Below, in pieces: positions 36,465 to 46,318 of a stretch of DNA of 64,000 nucleotides (positions are counted from its first letter, which is position 1; each line of letters begins with the position of its first letter). The DNA is from Immersiella caudata (taxonomy: Eukaryota; Ascomycota; Sordariomycetes; Sordariales; Lasiosphaeriaceae), in the NCBI GenBank assembly GCA_030512335.1, contig JAULSU010000007.1, positions 1,178,001-1,242,000 of the forward strand, written 5' to 3'. Made by a program: the position numbers and the translations under genes. Below the pieces are notes generated by a model, which had not been told where the DNA came from, searched no databases, and saw only the letters and a list, made by a program, of their open reading frames with translations.

Positions 36465-37517
36465 TCACCTCCCGTGAAAGAACAACTCCTCGCTCCTTGT
36501 CGACAAGCTCCTCCCCAGTGACTGAAACTGCGGCAAGGGGCTCTCAGAGCCCGCCGTGATGGGCGATACCACGCTCCCGGTCGTCGCAAGGGAATGCCTC
36601 TCTCTCTCCTCCTCAGGCGCCCCCAAGCCCTCGGACCATCCTCTCGGTTCAGGTGAAAGCCTCTCGTCAGCGTTCACAACAAGTCGGTCTCCTTGGTTCC
36701 ACCACTGGTTCTCGAAGCCGTTGTCCACGGTCATCATGGCCGCGGAGAGAGCCCCGAGGTCTCGTGCCCGTCCAGATTCGTCATGGCGAGGGAGCATGCT
36801 AGAGCCAGGGGGGAAGGACGATGCCATTGCGTGGCTGCTGGAGAAGTCGGGACGGTCCCTGGCGGGTCCCGAGCGAGAGGACATGCCCTCATCGGAGTAA
36901 TAGTCGTGACTGAGTCCTGGACCGCTCTCGCCTTGGTATTCGAAGGGCCAGGACCAAGCGGACCAAGGCATGCCGCCCTCGCCGAGGCGGAACTGTGAGG
37001 GCTCGGCGGGCAGAGCCTTCCACTGGTCGGCAGGGGTGATCCAGGGCTCCGTGGTGCTGTCTGGGTGCCAGGGGTTTTCACCGTGAGGAGGAGGGGCGGA
37101 CCGGCCGCGCTCGTGGGAGGGTCTGGATTCGCCGCGACCGTGTCGGAAGTCTTCGTAGTCGTCGCTGTCGCCGGCGTACGGCGGCGGGTCGATGTGGTAG
37201 TACTCCTGCATCTGGTGCTCGTTGTGGTAGCCAAGGTTGCGGCGGACGTGCTGGCTCTCTCCGGGCTCGGTCCGCACACGATGGGGCTGCCGGTTCCTGG
37301 AGCGGCGCTCCTCGAAGGTGTGGATCGCGGCGAGGTAGTTGGTGTTGGGAGCGGCCACCCGGCGGGGGGCATGAGGTTCCCTCTCACGCAGGTTGCGGGA
37401 TTTGAACGTGATCTCATGATTCTTGGGCGGCTTCTTGTTCCAGGACATGCCGAATTCCACATGGACGTAGATCTGGGGGCCACCGCCCCGCTTATCTGAA
37501 GGGGATGGTGGTTCCAT
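36465..37517 (-). CDS. Hypothetical protein, 350 aa, acidic/proline-rich
   Basis: One uninterrupted frame of 350 codons starts with ATG at 37517. I do not recognise a domain. The N-terminal 40 residues (YVHVEFGMSWNKKPPKNHEI) look ordered; the rest is Glu/Arg/Pro/Ser-rich and probably disordered, with Tyr/His-rich patches (QEYYHIDPPPYAGDSDDYED). No signal peptide or membrane span is evident. A long frame on the same strand in another phase (36734-37687) is a by-product of GC bias. The downstream neighbour on this strand is over 4 kb away. That it is a real gene is supported by length, ATG and absence of any better frame, not by homology. Confidence 0.6.
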   Translation of the reverse strand: MEPPSPSDKRGGGPQIYVHVEFGMSWNKKPPKNHEITFKSRNLREREPHAPRRVAAPNTNYLAAIHTFEERRSRNRQPHRVRTEPGESQHVRRNLGYHNEHQMQEYYHIDPPPYAGDSDDYEDFRHGRGESRPSHERGRSAPPPHGENPWHPDSTTEPWITPADQWKALPAEPSQFRLGEGGMPWSAWSWPFEYQGESGPGLSHDYYSDEGMSSRSGPARDRPDFSSSHAMASSFPPGSSMLPRHDESGRARDLGALSAAMMTVDNGFENQWWNQGDRLVVNADERLSPEPRGWSEGLGAPEEERERHSLATTGSVVSPITAGSESPLPQFQSLGRSLSTRSEELFFHGR

Positions 37518-39929
37518 GGTGATGTCCTCTCTCGTGAGTAGGTAGGTGTGTCTTCAGGGGTAAGGTTGTTGGAGTGAAAGCGTGCTGGCGGCACCGGCGA
37601 GGATGATATGGTGAAAGCGACGACCAAAAAAAAGGAGTTTGATAATAGACAGGCAGTCAGAAAAATAATAACCGCCCTGGGGTCCAAGGGAGCGCCGCAA
37701 ACGCTTCCAGTGTGTCTAAGCCGCGAGAGTCACCCGAAAATACTAATGGCGGGGGGGCCGACGGTGAGTGCGAGGCTTCGATCCTCAGGCGTGACGGTCC
37801 GGGGCGACGGGCCGCTCTATAAGGGATTGGTCAATGGCGGGTGAAGGATGGCGAGGAGGAACAGCGCAGGAGCGGCGGGTGCGAGCAGCGCGCTAGGTGC
37901 TGTCCGGGCTGCTGCGGCACCGCCGCAGGTAGGGATTATTTTGGTTCGCTGGAAATCTCGCAGCCTGGAGAGATGTGCCGGGACCCTGGATCTCGCCAGA
38001 GAGCCGGGTTTGAAGGACAGCCAGCAGCAATGCCAGCATGCGCTACGCCCCCGTAAGAGTGGCGAATTTCAACACTGCACGATGCAGGAAACTGGGATTT
38101 TTGTCGTCCAGCCAAAGACCTTGTCAGCTCAAAACGCTGCAGGCGACACCGTCAACGACAGGCCGTCAACAACACAATGGCGATGGCAAACCTCGCTGCC
38201 TCTGCTTTTTCGCCGCCGCCTACCACCCCAACAGCTTGGCTCGGCGCTCGAGCCGACAAGTGACCAGCCTACCTGCTGTCAGTCAAGGCTTGCACGTTGG
38301 AGGTGTGCCGAGTGGCGGCGAGCTGTATCAGCGCGTAGCAGTCAACCCCCTTCACTCCGCATCCAAATCAGCGCCAACCTCAAACGGCACAGGTGACAGC
38401 GACCAGCTCCGAGCGGCGAGTCGACGGCGCGTCGCGCGTGCTGTGCGGTGCGGTCGATTCTCTCCGCCGCTCGTCTCGGTCCCTGTCGTGTCGTGCTGTG
38501 GCGGCTATCATATCACAGGGGCATGTTGCGACATGCAGCAGCACTGATGAACCAAGCCGCGGGAAGGTGGGTGTGCGAGCCAGGACCAGGGTGTGCTCCG
38601 AGGGGGGGATGTTTGAGAAACACCACGAACGAAACAACCCACAGACAGATACGACCTTGCGCCTCAGCGAAAAGTCACTGAGCCTTCTGGTCTGTGCCCG
38701 CCTGCTCACGAACTGTCTATTCCATTGTTCGCAAAAAGAAAATAAACAGACAGTTAGGTTGTGTTTTTTCTTCGGTATCCCCGTCCACGGTTGCCAGAGA
38801 TGCGGAAGCCGCAGATAGATTGAGCCACGTACGGTTCTTCGTTTGTTGTGGGCTCGCATCTGTCGGGCGCCCCTTCCCCGCATCAGACTGGAACCCTCGG
38901 GAGATGAAAGCTCACAGCCCATCGGCTCTTTCCAATTGGGTGTGTCCGCCCTCGCGCTAGCCTCGCAAACATCTTCCAGAAACTCGGCCTCAACTTAAAG
39001 AGGATAAGAGGAGGATTCGAGGATCCGCGGAGCCTCTAGGTATCTTGGTGCCTTGGTGTCAATTTTTCCTAGCGAGGTCGCTCTTGTTTTCGTCCTGCAT
39101 CTTTCATTAGTCCAACCCATCCAAACCACCAGTGTTGTTGAGGAGCGTTACACCAGACAATATTGCTTACCCGTTTCATCTTGTCCAAGACTCCAAGACA
39201 TCCAGAAGCGGAACCCGAAGGAGGCGGAACGGCACGGCGAATGAGCTCTGCACCGGAAGAAACGAAATCAACATGATCTCATCGCTGCTGACATCTGTTA
39301 TTTGCCCTAGCACCTCTTTTTTCTTCCTTTCCTTCACATTTCCAGGCACCGTGGTGGCAGGGCACGTGCAAGGGTATCAGCCACCACTATCCACGGGCAG
39401 TGAGATCTGGGCTTCCTGCGAGCCGATGCAAGATGCGATGTCAGCTGTGGGGAAGGAAGGGCACAGCGCCAGCCAGTCGATCAGCCGAAGCGCTGCCTCA
39501 ACATGACAGTTATGGTAGCGAGGATAATTTTGCGATTCATATTCCGCGAATATTCCGGACTAAATGGCAAATCGCTCAATGCACAGCTGTTTATTTGGGA
39601 TCTAATATCGTAGCATCAGACGCCAGAGATTTCCTTCAACCCGTCGTGAACCAACCCCAAACCGCCATCCAAGAATCCCAAAAAGAAACACGAACGACAC
39701 CTCAAAAATCTAACCAAAAATCTCTAAATGACGGAACATTCCGCCCTCCCCCGCTGCCAAAACCTTCTCCCAAAATCAAACCCTTTAAACCATTAGCATT
39801 ACCCGCGCGGCCGCGCTTCGCCAGCATATCCGCCTCCCCCAAAGCCGTTGGGCTTACGCCTCATCAGCCACACCTCGCATTTCGACCTCACACAGCCTCG
39901 ACCCTAACCCTTCCACTTATCTCTCACCC
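37518..39929. other. Intergenic, no gene recognised
   Basis: About 2.4 kb between two minus-strand genes. The right part is CA- and A-rich and has an open frame at 39400-39933 (+) full of Pro, Lys and Ser with no domain, overlapping the RTA1-like gene stop; I treat it as non-coding. The left part includes the promoter of the 36.5-kb gene. Confidence 0.45.
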
Positions 39930-40981
39930 CTAAACACCCTCTGTCTTCCCCTTCCCATTACTGTCCTCATCCTCCTCCCAAAACCGCTCGTTCTTCTTCC
40001 CCTTGAGCATCCCCCAAACCCCAAATGGATCCAACACCGTCACAATAAAGCTCCTCCCATCCTTATACCCCGGACCCGTTACCTCGGTAACCCCATCCCT
40101 CTTAAGATACGTCTTCGCGCTCTTGGGCAAATACTTCCTCGGGTGCCTCACGTTCATCAACACGTGATTAATCAGCATGAGTCCTGCTTCAAAGACGTAA
40201 AAGAACCACTCGTATCTGATGATTGGGCTCAAGGTGCTGGGATCAATGTTGGGATCGTCCCAGTGGAAGTCGGCAATGGAGTAGTACTCCACCACCCGGA
40301 AAATAGTGCGTGTGGTGATGAGGAAGGTGGAGGCATAGAGGGTGTAGAGGACGTTGGTAAGGCGGGAGTTGAGGGTCCCCGCGCGGGCGCAGCGGCGGTG
40401 GAAGGTGAAGGCGAGGATGAGAAAGAGACCGATGACGGCGATTTGGATTAGGAGGGCGGCTTTGAGAAGGCTGCGGCCGATTTCTTGCTTCCATTCGGGG
40501 AGGGTGGTGTTTGCTACAAGGGCGGCGCCGTTACCGTTGAGGGCTTCGATGACCACGGAGATGAGAGCGAAGGTGGTAATTACACGCCCCGGGTGGATGG
40601 GGGAGTGATAGGGAGCGTAGTAGAGGATACGACCGAGGATGTTATAGTTTGCCAGTTCGAGAAGGGGTGGTGCCGCGTATATAAGGCAGATTTGGACGAT
40701 GTACTTGATGATATCGGAGTAGTCGAACGCGCCCATCTCGCGGACGATGAAGCCAGCCGTAAAGAAGATGCCGCACACGACATAGAGGCCTGTGATGCGC
40801 CAACTTGCATAGTGGACGCACTGGTAGGCGTGGTAGAGGCTGGAGGCGGCGAACGCGATTGCGAAGAAAGCCGCGACGCCCTTTCTGGGGGCATAGAAGT
40901 AGATGCTTCCGTCGACTGGAAGAAGTCAGTGATCAAGTATTTTGCGGCTTTGCGCATGGACTTACCGTATTCACCCCCCAT
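39930..40981 (-). CDS. RTA1-like seven-transmembrane protein
   Basis: RTA1-family proteins are fungal seven-span plasma-membrane or vacuolar proteins; yeast members (Rsb1, Rta1, Rtm1) affect sphingoid-base export and drug or toxicant resistance. Exons 40981-40966 (16 nt) and 40915-39930 give 333 aa. Seven hydrophobic stretches are visible. The first is preceded by YFYAPRKGVAAFF, the typical RTA1 start. Other family features are AAPPLLELANYNILGRI in span 3, and TRTIFRVVEY and EWFFYVFEAGLML in the later spans. The C-terminal tail is charged (about 80 residues). The substrate cannot be read from sequence. Confidence 0.88.
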
Positions 40982-42034
40982 GACTCTCAGCTATTTCCAG
41001 AGATCGGCAGAAGCGTGTCAAGTATTATCGAAGTGCTTTTCGTGCTGCCCAGTGGTGTTGCGAGTGTATCTTTCTTCCTGCAAGCCTCGAGGTTCCTTTT
41101 GGAGACTCCATCATGACTTGTTAACCCATTCAGCATATATATACCTCCCATATCCAAGTCTCTCGGGCTTTACGTATCTCGCAATCCTCGGGTTCGAAGA
41201 TCGATGTTGAGCCACGGGAGCCTCTGACGATTCCCGTGGAAGGCGACCAATCGCATTGCCTTCCTGAATACGGTGCACGGCCCGTTTGGGAAGGCATTGT
41301 CGTGGGGCAGAACCCAAGCTGGAAAACGGCCAATAAGCGGGGAGGAATCTTTTACAGAGTGCGCGTGGCATGCTGGTCTCCTGTTCGATATCGTGCGTCT
41401 TATTGGGACTCCAAATGGGTAGCTGGCGCCAAGAACTCTCATTGGCCGGTGCTGGCAACGTAGAATAGACACCGTCGATCCCGAGGAAATGAGCATGGCA
41501 TATATCACTTGAGTATGCCAGGGGCTGTGTTAGCGACGAGGCAGTTGCCAGTGACGAGGCTCTGACGGTGCATACTCTGACACTGCCAGGTCCCGTGTGA
41601 GAAACATAGCGTCGGCAACGGCGCGAAGGTTGATGGCGCTGAATCTACGGGCGGCGGTGGCTTGTTTCAGGCTGCCGCAGCTCCGATAGCTTCGAGGCAT
41701 ATGATGACGATTAGTTTGCAAGGCAAATTGAGCCATCCGCCGGATGGCAAGTTCGAAAGTAGAAATGATGCTAAATGAAGTTGAGGTGATGTTCGGTGAA
41801 ATCCCGAAGCAACGGTAGCGGCCCCCACGCCATCTTTCAGTGGCGTTCTCAGCACGACCCACTGCGGGGGCCATTCCGCGGGTCTTCCTCAGCGCAGCAA
41901 TTTTTCTATCGAGAATGGAAGCTCAGTGAGACTTCACACCAAATCTGCCTCACAAGAATAAAAATAAAACGGCATACCGGAAGGAAAAAAGAACCTCACT
42001 AGAGAGAATTCTCGGGGAAAAAAACACCACCAAA
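40982..42034. other. Intergenic between divergent RTA1-like gene and rsa3
   Basis: About 1.05 kb of shared upstream DNA. Nothing beyond expected promoters is visible; the last 60 bp before rsa3 is A-rich. Confidence 0.45.
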
Positions 42035-42265
42035 ATGTCTGACCCCCAACCCCGCAAGACAGACAAGGAAGTCTCCTCCGAATTCACATCCTACTACCTC
42101 CAACGCGCGACCAAGGAATTTGCAGAAGACCTGGACAAGGTGCGCACGGCAGACGACTTCAAGAACGATGCGATCCACGTGCTGGTAAACGCTCTGCAGC
42201 AGGGGACGGCGATGTTCGCGCCGGAGAAGCAGAGGCGTGTGGTGGAGACGAAATTGACCAAGTGA
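42035..42265 (+). CDS. rsa3: Ribosome assembly protein Rsa3-like, short form
   Basis: Rsa3 is a nucleolar factor needed for early 60S subunit assembly together with the Dbp6/Npa1 complex. One exon of 76 codons (starting at the ATG after an A-rich leader) matches the Rsa3 core: EFTSYYLQRATKEFAEDLDK, then the hydrophobic HVLVNALQQGTAMFAPEKQRR. Known fungal homologues often have a longer acidic N-terminal extension; here only about 15 residues precede the core and I found no upstream exon. A tRNA-Ser gene follows about 320 bp downstream. Confidence 0.72.
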   Translation: MSDPQPRKTDKEVSSEFTSYYLQRATKEFAEDLDKVRTADDFKNDAIHVLVNALQQGTAMFAPEKQRRVVETKLTK

Positions 42266-42588
42266 GGTCTCATTTGAGACATGGATTGGGTCTGCCAGGA
42301 GAGCGATGGGCGCGATTCTTCGTATCATCATCAGCAAGGCGTTTGGGATGGGAAACGGTTTAGTCACGTTGAGGGGCAGAGGTCTGGGTGTCACAGAGAG
42401 TCGGGAGGGTGTCCCACGTCACTTCAGCGCGCATTGAGGGGCAGAGTGAGCAAAAATATGAATGGGCACTTCTCTGCCCAACAAATCTTTCCTGTTATCA
42501 TGGTAAACTGGTTGTGGTGGTTGAAGTTTGCTTGCGGGCAGCGCCAAGCAAACATAGGGAGATCTATGTGGCAAGTTGTGACAAATCA
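42266..42588 (+). other. Gap between rsa3 and tRNA-Ser
   Basis: About 320 bp that should contain the rsa3 3' UTR and tRNA upstream region. Nothing further seen. Confidence 0.4.
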
Positions 42589-42681
42589 GGCGTGGTGGCA
42601 GAGTGGTCTAATGCGCAAGACTTGAATTTACCGAGAGATCTTGTTCCTTCGGGAGCGTCCGTTCGAACCGGGCCCACGTCG
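42589..42681 (+). tRNA. tRNA-Ser (TGA) with intron
   Basis: Acceptor strand GGCGTGG pairs with CCACGTC (one G:T wobble). The A box is TGGCAGAGTGGTC. The anticodon stem CAAGA/TCTTG encloses CTTGAA, anticodon TGA. Eighteen bases lie between the stem strands, so about 11 nt form an intron at site 37/38. The variable arm TTCCTTCGGGAGC is long, as in class II tRNAs such as Ser. The T arm is GTCCG-TTCGAAC-CGGGC. Confidence 0.87.
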
Positions 42682-42937
42682 ACTTCTCCATTTTTGTTTT
42701 TGTCGCCCTGGCATACCGCAAGATATCCAGCGATGCATCCTTGTTTTGCGTTATCCTCAAGCCAATTTCCATAGCTATGCCCTAATTGTCGACCATGCTG
42801 CCTAGTTTCCCAGAAGTTGCCACATCAACGTCCATCCAAGTCGCTCCGAAAATATTGTCCTCCTAAACCCCTGAAAACGCTAATACTCCCAACCCCAACC
42901 AAAATGTCCCCTAAGCCAGCCCAATCCTAACCCACAC

Positions 42938-43570
42938 TCACAACAACGCCTCCAGCACCTCCAAAAGCCCCCCCGCCGCCTCCGAATCCTCATGACCGCC
43001 CTCTGAATACTCTTCAAACTCACCCCACCGATCCTCCAACATGCCAAAGTCCTCCCCTCTCAAAACCCATTCATCCTCTCCCTCAAACCTTCCAGCATCC
43101 CATCCCGAATGATCTCCCATCACTGTGCTAATCACATTCTTAAACGCCTCGCTCCTCACCACCACATCATGCGTCTTCCACGTAGCTTCCGGTGCCGGTC
43201 CCGCCCCGTCGTTGCAATGACGGTGGAGAAGGCCGTACTCCTCTAGCTCGTAGTCGAGATCCAGGTCGAGGTTGGAGAGTCCCGAGTCGGAGACGGTTGA
43301 CGGGGGAGGGGTCGGCTGCGGAGGCCAGAGCTCCTCGGAAGTAGGAGATGAGGACCACACGAGGTTGGTGCAGTCGGGGTCGGCGCACATGCAGATGAGG
43401 TAGAGTTTTTTGACGAGGAGGCCTGAGGGGGGGAGGGAGGAGGCGGAGGAGGGAGATGAGGCGCGTGAGTGGCTGAGGGTGGGGGAGGGTGGGGGGCTGG
43501 TGTTCGTAGTTGTGGCCTTGGTAGCGTTCGAGTTGTTGTCTGTGGTTGTGGTGTTGGCGGGGGACTCCAT
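42938..43570 (-). CDS. Hypothetical protein, 210 aa, Ser/Thr-rich N-terminus
   Basis: A 210-codon frame starts with ATG at 43570; the frame stays open upstream but without another ATG. The N-terminal 55 residues are Asn/Thr/Ser/Pro-rich and look disordered. A more ordered middle holds LLVKKLYLICMCADPDCTN, with three cysteines in CMCADPDC, then an acidic and aromatic C-terminal half including GEFEEYSEGGHEDSEAAGG. The cysteine cluster could bind metal, but I know no matching family. No membrane span is present. Confidence 0.6.
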   Translation of the reverse strand: MESPANTTTTDNNSNATKATTTNTSPPPSPTLSHSRASSPSSASSLPPSGLLVKKLYLICMCADPDCTNLVWSSSPTSEELWPPQPTPPPSTVSDSGLSNLDLDLDYELEEYGLLHRHCNDGAGPAPEATWKTHDVVVRSEAFKNVISTVMGDHSGWDAGRFEGEDEWVLRGEDFGMLEDRWGEFEEYSEGGHEDSEAAGGLLEVLEALL

Positions 43571-44266
43571 TACGAGAGATGGAGAGAGTATGCCAGCTTG
43601 TGGTGTTTGGATTTTTGGGTTCGAGTTCAGCTGAGGCGGGTGGCTTTTTGGGTTGGGTTGTGGATGGTTGGGTTTGGGTTTAAGGAGGCGAAAGGGTGGG
43701 ATATTTATCTCTGGGACTGACACAGCGGCAGGTGCAGTGTTTTGGTGGGCTTTCACAACAAACTGCCATCAACTTGCCATCAAAACGCCCTTTATTTTAT
43801 GTGAATGATGTGTCTCAGTTTTGGTTAATGCAAACGCGCGAGCTATCACGAAGAATGGTAGATGAGAAAGACGGTTGTGAACCTAAAACAACGAAACAAG
43901 GCTGGCTAAGTTTTCTTGTGTCTTGCGCATCTACCTATCCGTACCTTCCTGACTGTGTCGTGAATAAGCACACTCAGGTTGTAGGTTAGTTGTGAACCTA
44001 CCTAGCAAGGTTCTAGGGAAAGCAAGACAGAAGCTCTGCCTGGGGAAGGCACAAACCTAACTCACTGGAACTGCATTCTTAAACCTTCGTTGGTCGTTCT
44101 TTCCCATAAAGAGACATCCCAGCCTCCAAAAGAGACATGTAGTACTGGAAAACTTCCGACTTTCACCAATCTCTTCCATCCAAGTACCCAAGCCTCAACT
44201 TCATCGCTCCACCCCACAACATCATCCCATCTGTTATTCCTAGCTAATTTTTTGACAAACGAAACA
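43571..44266. other. Intergenic between divergent hypothetical genes
   Basis: About 700 bp of shared upstream DNA. The first part continues an open minus-strand frame without an ATG. No motif stood out. Confidence 0.4.
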
Positions 44267-45571
44267 ATGGGTGGAAAGTGTCGTTCAAAGAAGTCATCCA
44301 CAAACCCCTTAAAATCCGATACAAAACCACTTGGGCCGATGTCTGGAGACCAACCCGAATGCAAAGGAGAGATCGCAGCAAATTCAGCAGTCACCTCTTG
44401 CATCTCGCAGCGAAGTTTCAAAATCATTTCGGTGCTTCCAGTAAAAGACGACACAGAACAGCCACTCGAGGCATCTCCGACGACCCTGGGCGCTGAGCCC
44501 AGGTCTAGCCTTCGCCGCAAGGGAAAGAAGCCAATGTCCCAGTCTATCAGCCCTGAAACCCCCGCTGCAAAGGCCGGCAACGCATACACAATTCCACCAG
44601 TGACAGGCAGCCCACCATCACAAGACGACAGGACGGTTTCCAAGAGGATGTCGTTCAGCAGTCTTGCCAGTACTCCTCCGAGGCGCGCCATCATTCTTCC
44701 CGAGGGCGGTCTCAATCCGGACCTCTTGAACCCCAGAGAAGCCCCCCATGAACCTGTCTGTGGGTTGTCCGCCACAGCAAATGAGTTCGTTCCCCGGGCC
44801 CGTTTCCACCCTGTTAGGCAACTGCTACCTCCCACGACCTCTGTGGCACCACAGAATACGTTTGGGTTTTCGGCCCAGGCAAAAGAGTTCGTACCGGGTG
44901 CGGGTTCACACACCGTGGTAAATTCGGGAAGACCGTCAAACGCCGTCCAGTTGGACCCCAACAGGCCAGCAGAGAACACTTCAGACACGCGGAGTTCATC
45001 CCCGACGAGCTCGACGGACCCTTCGCTGCCAAGGCCCCCTGACGAAGCAGTCGGCAGGTTCAATGCTATGATCCGTTCGGTGCAGAAGAAAGCATCTGAG
45101 TATGTGCCGTCGGCCTCTTCTGGTGACGTGGCGGGGGAGAGTTCCAGCCAGGAGCTGGCTCCCTCGCCAACGAAGGTTACGGATTCCTGGAAGAGATTGG
45201 CGGAAGAGAGAATTAAAGCTGAGATCGGGGCATTCAGAGTACCGGCAACAGAAACAAGGTCTGAATCCACGGCGGAGCAACCTGCGCAAACCACGCTCTG
45301 TCTTGTTCAAGGCTCATTGGAGGCCTTGTCGTGGGCTTCAGTTAAATCATTCTCAAGATTGGCAAAGGAGAGGGAGAGAGACAATAACAGCTCATCCGCA
45401 CCGAATGCGGAATCCTCGCCCCACGAAGGATGTATTGACGGGCGCGCGGCCGTCTTCGATACATTGAGCCAACGTGGAGGAGATCAAGCCTCTGACTCGG
45501 GCGTTTCGATGGGTGGCTCTCCGGAGGCACCAGACGACGACCGTCGCGATCCCCGTATGGACCCTATGTAG
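44267..45571 (+). CDS. Disordered protein with three PAM2-like motifs
   Basis: A single 434-codon frame starts at ATG 44267. The chain is Ser/Pro/Thr/Glu-rich and mostly disordered. Three segments match the PAM2 pattern L-N-x-x-A-x-E-F-x-P that binds the MLLE domain of poly(A)-binding protein: GLSATANEFVP (core residues 167-176), GFSAQAKEFVP (201-210) and VQKKASEYVP (272-281). Each keeps Ala, Glu, aromatic and Pro at the right spacing, with Ser or Gln in place of Asn. Two of the three lie within a region rich in Pro and Asn. Two short helices with DSWKRLAEER and KSFSRLAKERERD follow. The opposite strand is also open over most of this length, so the call rests on the motifs. Likely an mRNA-associated adaptor. 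Confidence 0.62.
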   Translation: MGGKCRSKKSSTNPLKSDTKPLGPMSGDQPECKGEIAANSAVTSCISQRSFKIISVLPVKDDTEQPLEASPTTLGAEPRSSLRRKGKKPMSQSISPETPAAKAGNAYTIPPVTGSPPSQDDRTVSKRMSFSSLASTPPRRAIILPEGGLNPDLLNPREAPHEPVCGLSATANEFVPRARFHPVRQLLPPTTSVAPQNTFGFSAQAKEFVPGAGSHTVVNSGRPSNAVQLDPNRPAENTSDTRSSSPTSSTDPSLPRPPDEAVGRFNAMIRSVQKKASEYVPSASSGDVAGESSSQELAPSPTKVTDSWKRLAEERIKAEIGAFRVPATETRSESTAEQPAQTTLCLVQGSLEALSWASVKSFSRLAKERERDNNSSSAPNAESSPHEGCIDGRAAVFDTLSQRGGDQASDSGVSMGGSPEAPDDDRRDPRMDPM

Positions 45572-46027
45572 TATGTATGGCCCGACTCACCTCTCAAAAG
45601 GTGAGAATAGCACCAATGGCGGAGATGGCGGTGCAATCTGTGCACAGGGGTTTTTGAGAATGACAGAATGGGCAGCGTCGTTTGCATGGTAGTAGGAATT
45701 GCTAGATCAGCAGATGGAGTAATCATCAAGGTAGAGTGAAAGATAGTAATGCTATACTATTCAGCGGTACTTGGCCTTCTCTGCTAGGTGCATAATCGTT
45801 TGATCAATGTGTATCTAGGGGCTCACTCACATCAACTACATTCCCGAATGAGGGGCAACACCACTCCATTCTGTTCTGTCCTCATCCTTGGCCCTCTTGC
45901 CAGTCGGCACTCTCCGGAATATGTACATGCAACTACACAGCTACTACTTATCCAACGTCTTCATTTCCCGCCAGTCCAATTCCACCCCCATCATAACTGA
46001 TACATAACAAGTTAAGCCATCCGGTCC
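45572..46027. other. Intergenic, 3' ends of convergent genes
   Basis: This is the downstream side of the PAM2-motif gene, facing inp1 from the other strand. No repeat or RNA gene seen. Confidence 0.4.
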
Positions 46028-46264
46028 TCATGTACAATGATGGTACTCCCCGTAACGGAAATAGCGACAGCAACACCCAAAAGCCAACACAGCACAATGC
46101 ACCAGACCGGAGACCATACCTGCCAACCCGCCAGCCAACCAAACCAAGAACCTAACCGTCAACTCCAAGCGAGAGTGAGAAATGATGACCGGATCCGTCC
46201 AGTCCATCCTGTCCCCGTAATGATACATGTAAAAGAAATAATAGTACACTCGCCCCTTCAACAT
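46028..46264 (-). CDS. Possible small membrane protein, 78 codons
   Basis: An ATG at 46264 opens a 78-codon frame 54 bp past the inp1 stop on the same strand. It reads as an aromatic N-terminus (YYYFFYMYHYGDRMDW), a polar stretch, and a hydrophobic segment (FLVWLAGGLAGMVSGLVHCA) followed by Cys-rich residues. That would be a one-span membrane peptide. It may equally be inp1 3' UTR. I know no family for it. Confidence 0.25.
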   Translation of the reverse strand: MLKGRVYYYFFYMYHYGDRMDWTDPVIISHSRLELTVRFLVWLAGGLAGMVSGLVHCAVLAFGCCCRYFRYGEYHHCT

Positions 46265-46318
46265 TCACGACACAAGGCTGCAACATTAGCGCCAATGCTC
46301 GGGTGAAGGAACAAACAC

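Noticed and set aside
36734..37687. 317-codon minus-strand frame overlapping the 350-aa hypothetical gene
   Set aside because: Arg/Pro/Ser/Thr-rich frame typical of phase-shifted GC-rich coding DNA; the other phase has better composition.
39400..39933. 177-codon plus-strand frame overlapping the RTA1-like gene 3' end
   Set aside because: Composition follows a CA/A-rich non-coding tract; no motif.
44062..45294. 410-codon minus-strand open frame opposite the PAM2-motif gene
   Set aside because: It starts without a convincing ATG context and has no motif, while the plus strand has three spaced PAM2-like motifs. I keep some doubt, reflected in the confidence given.
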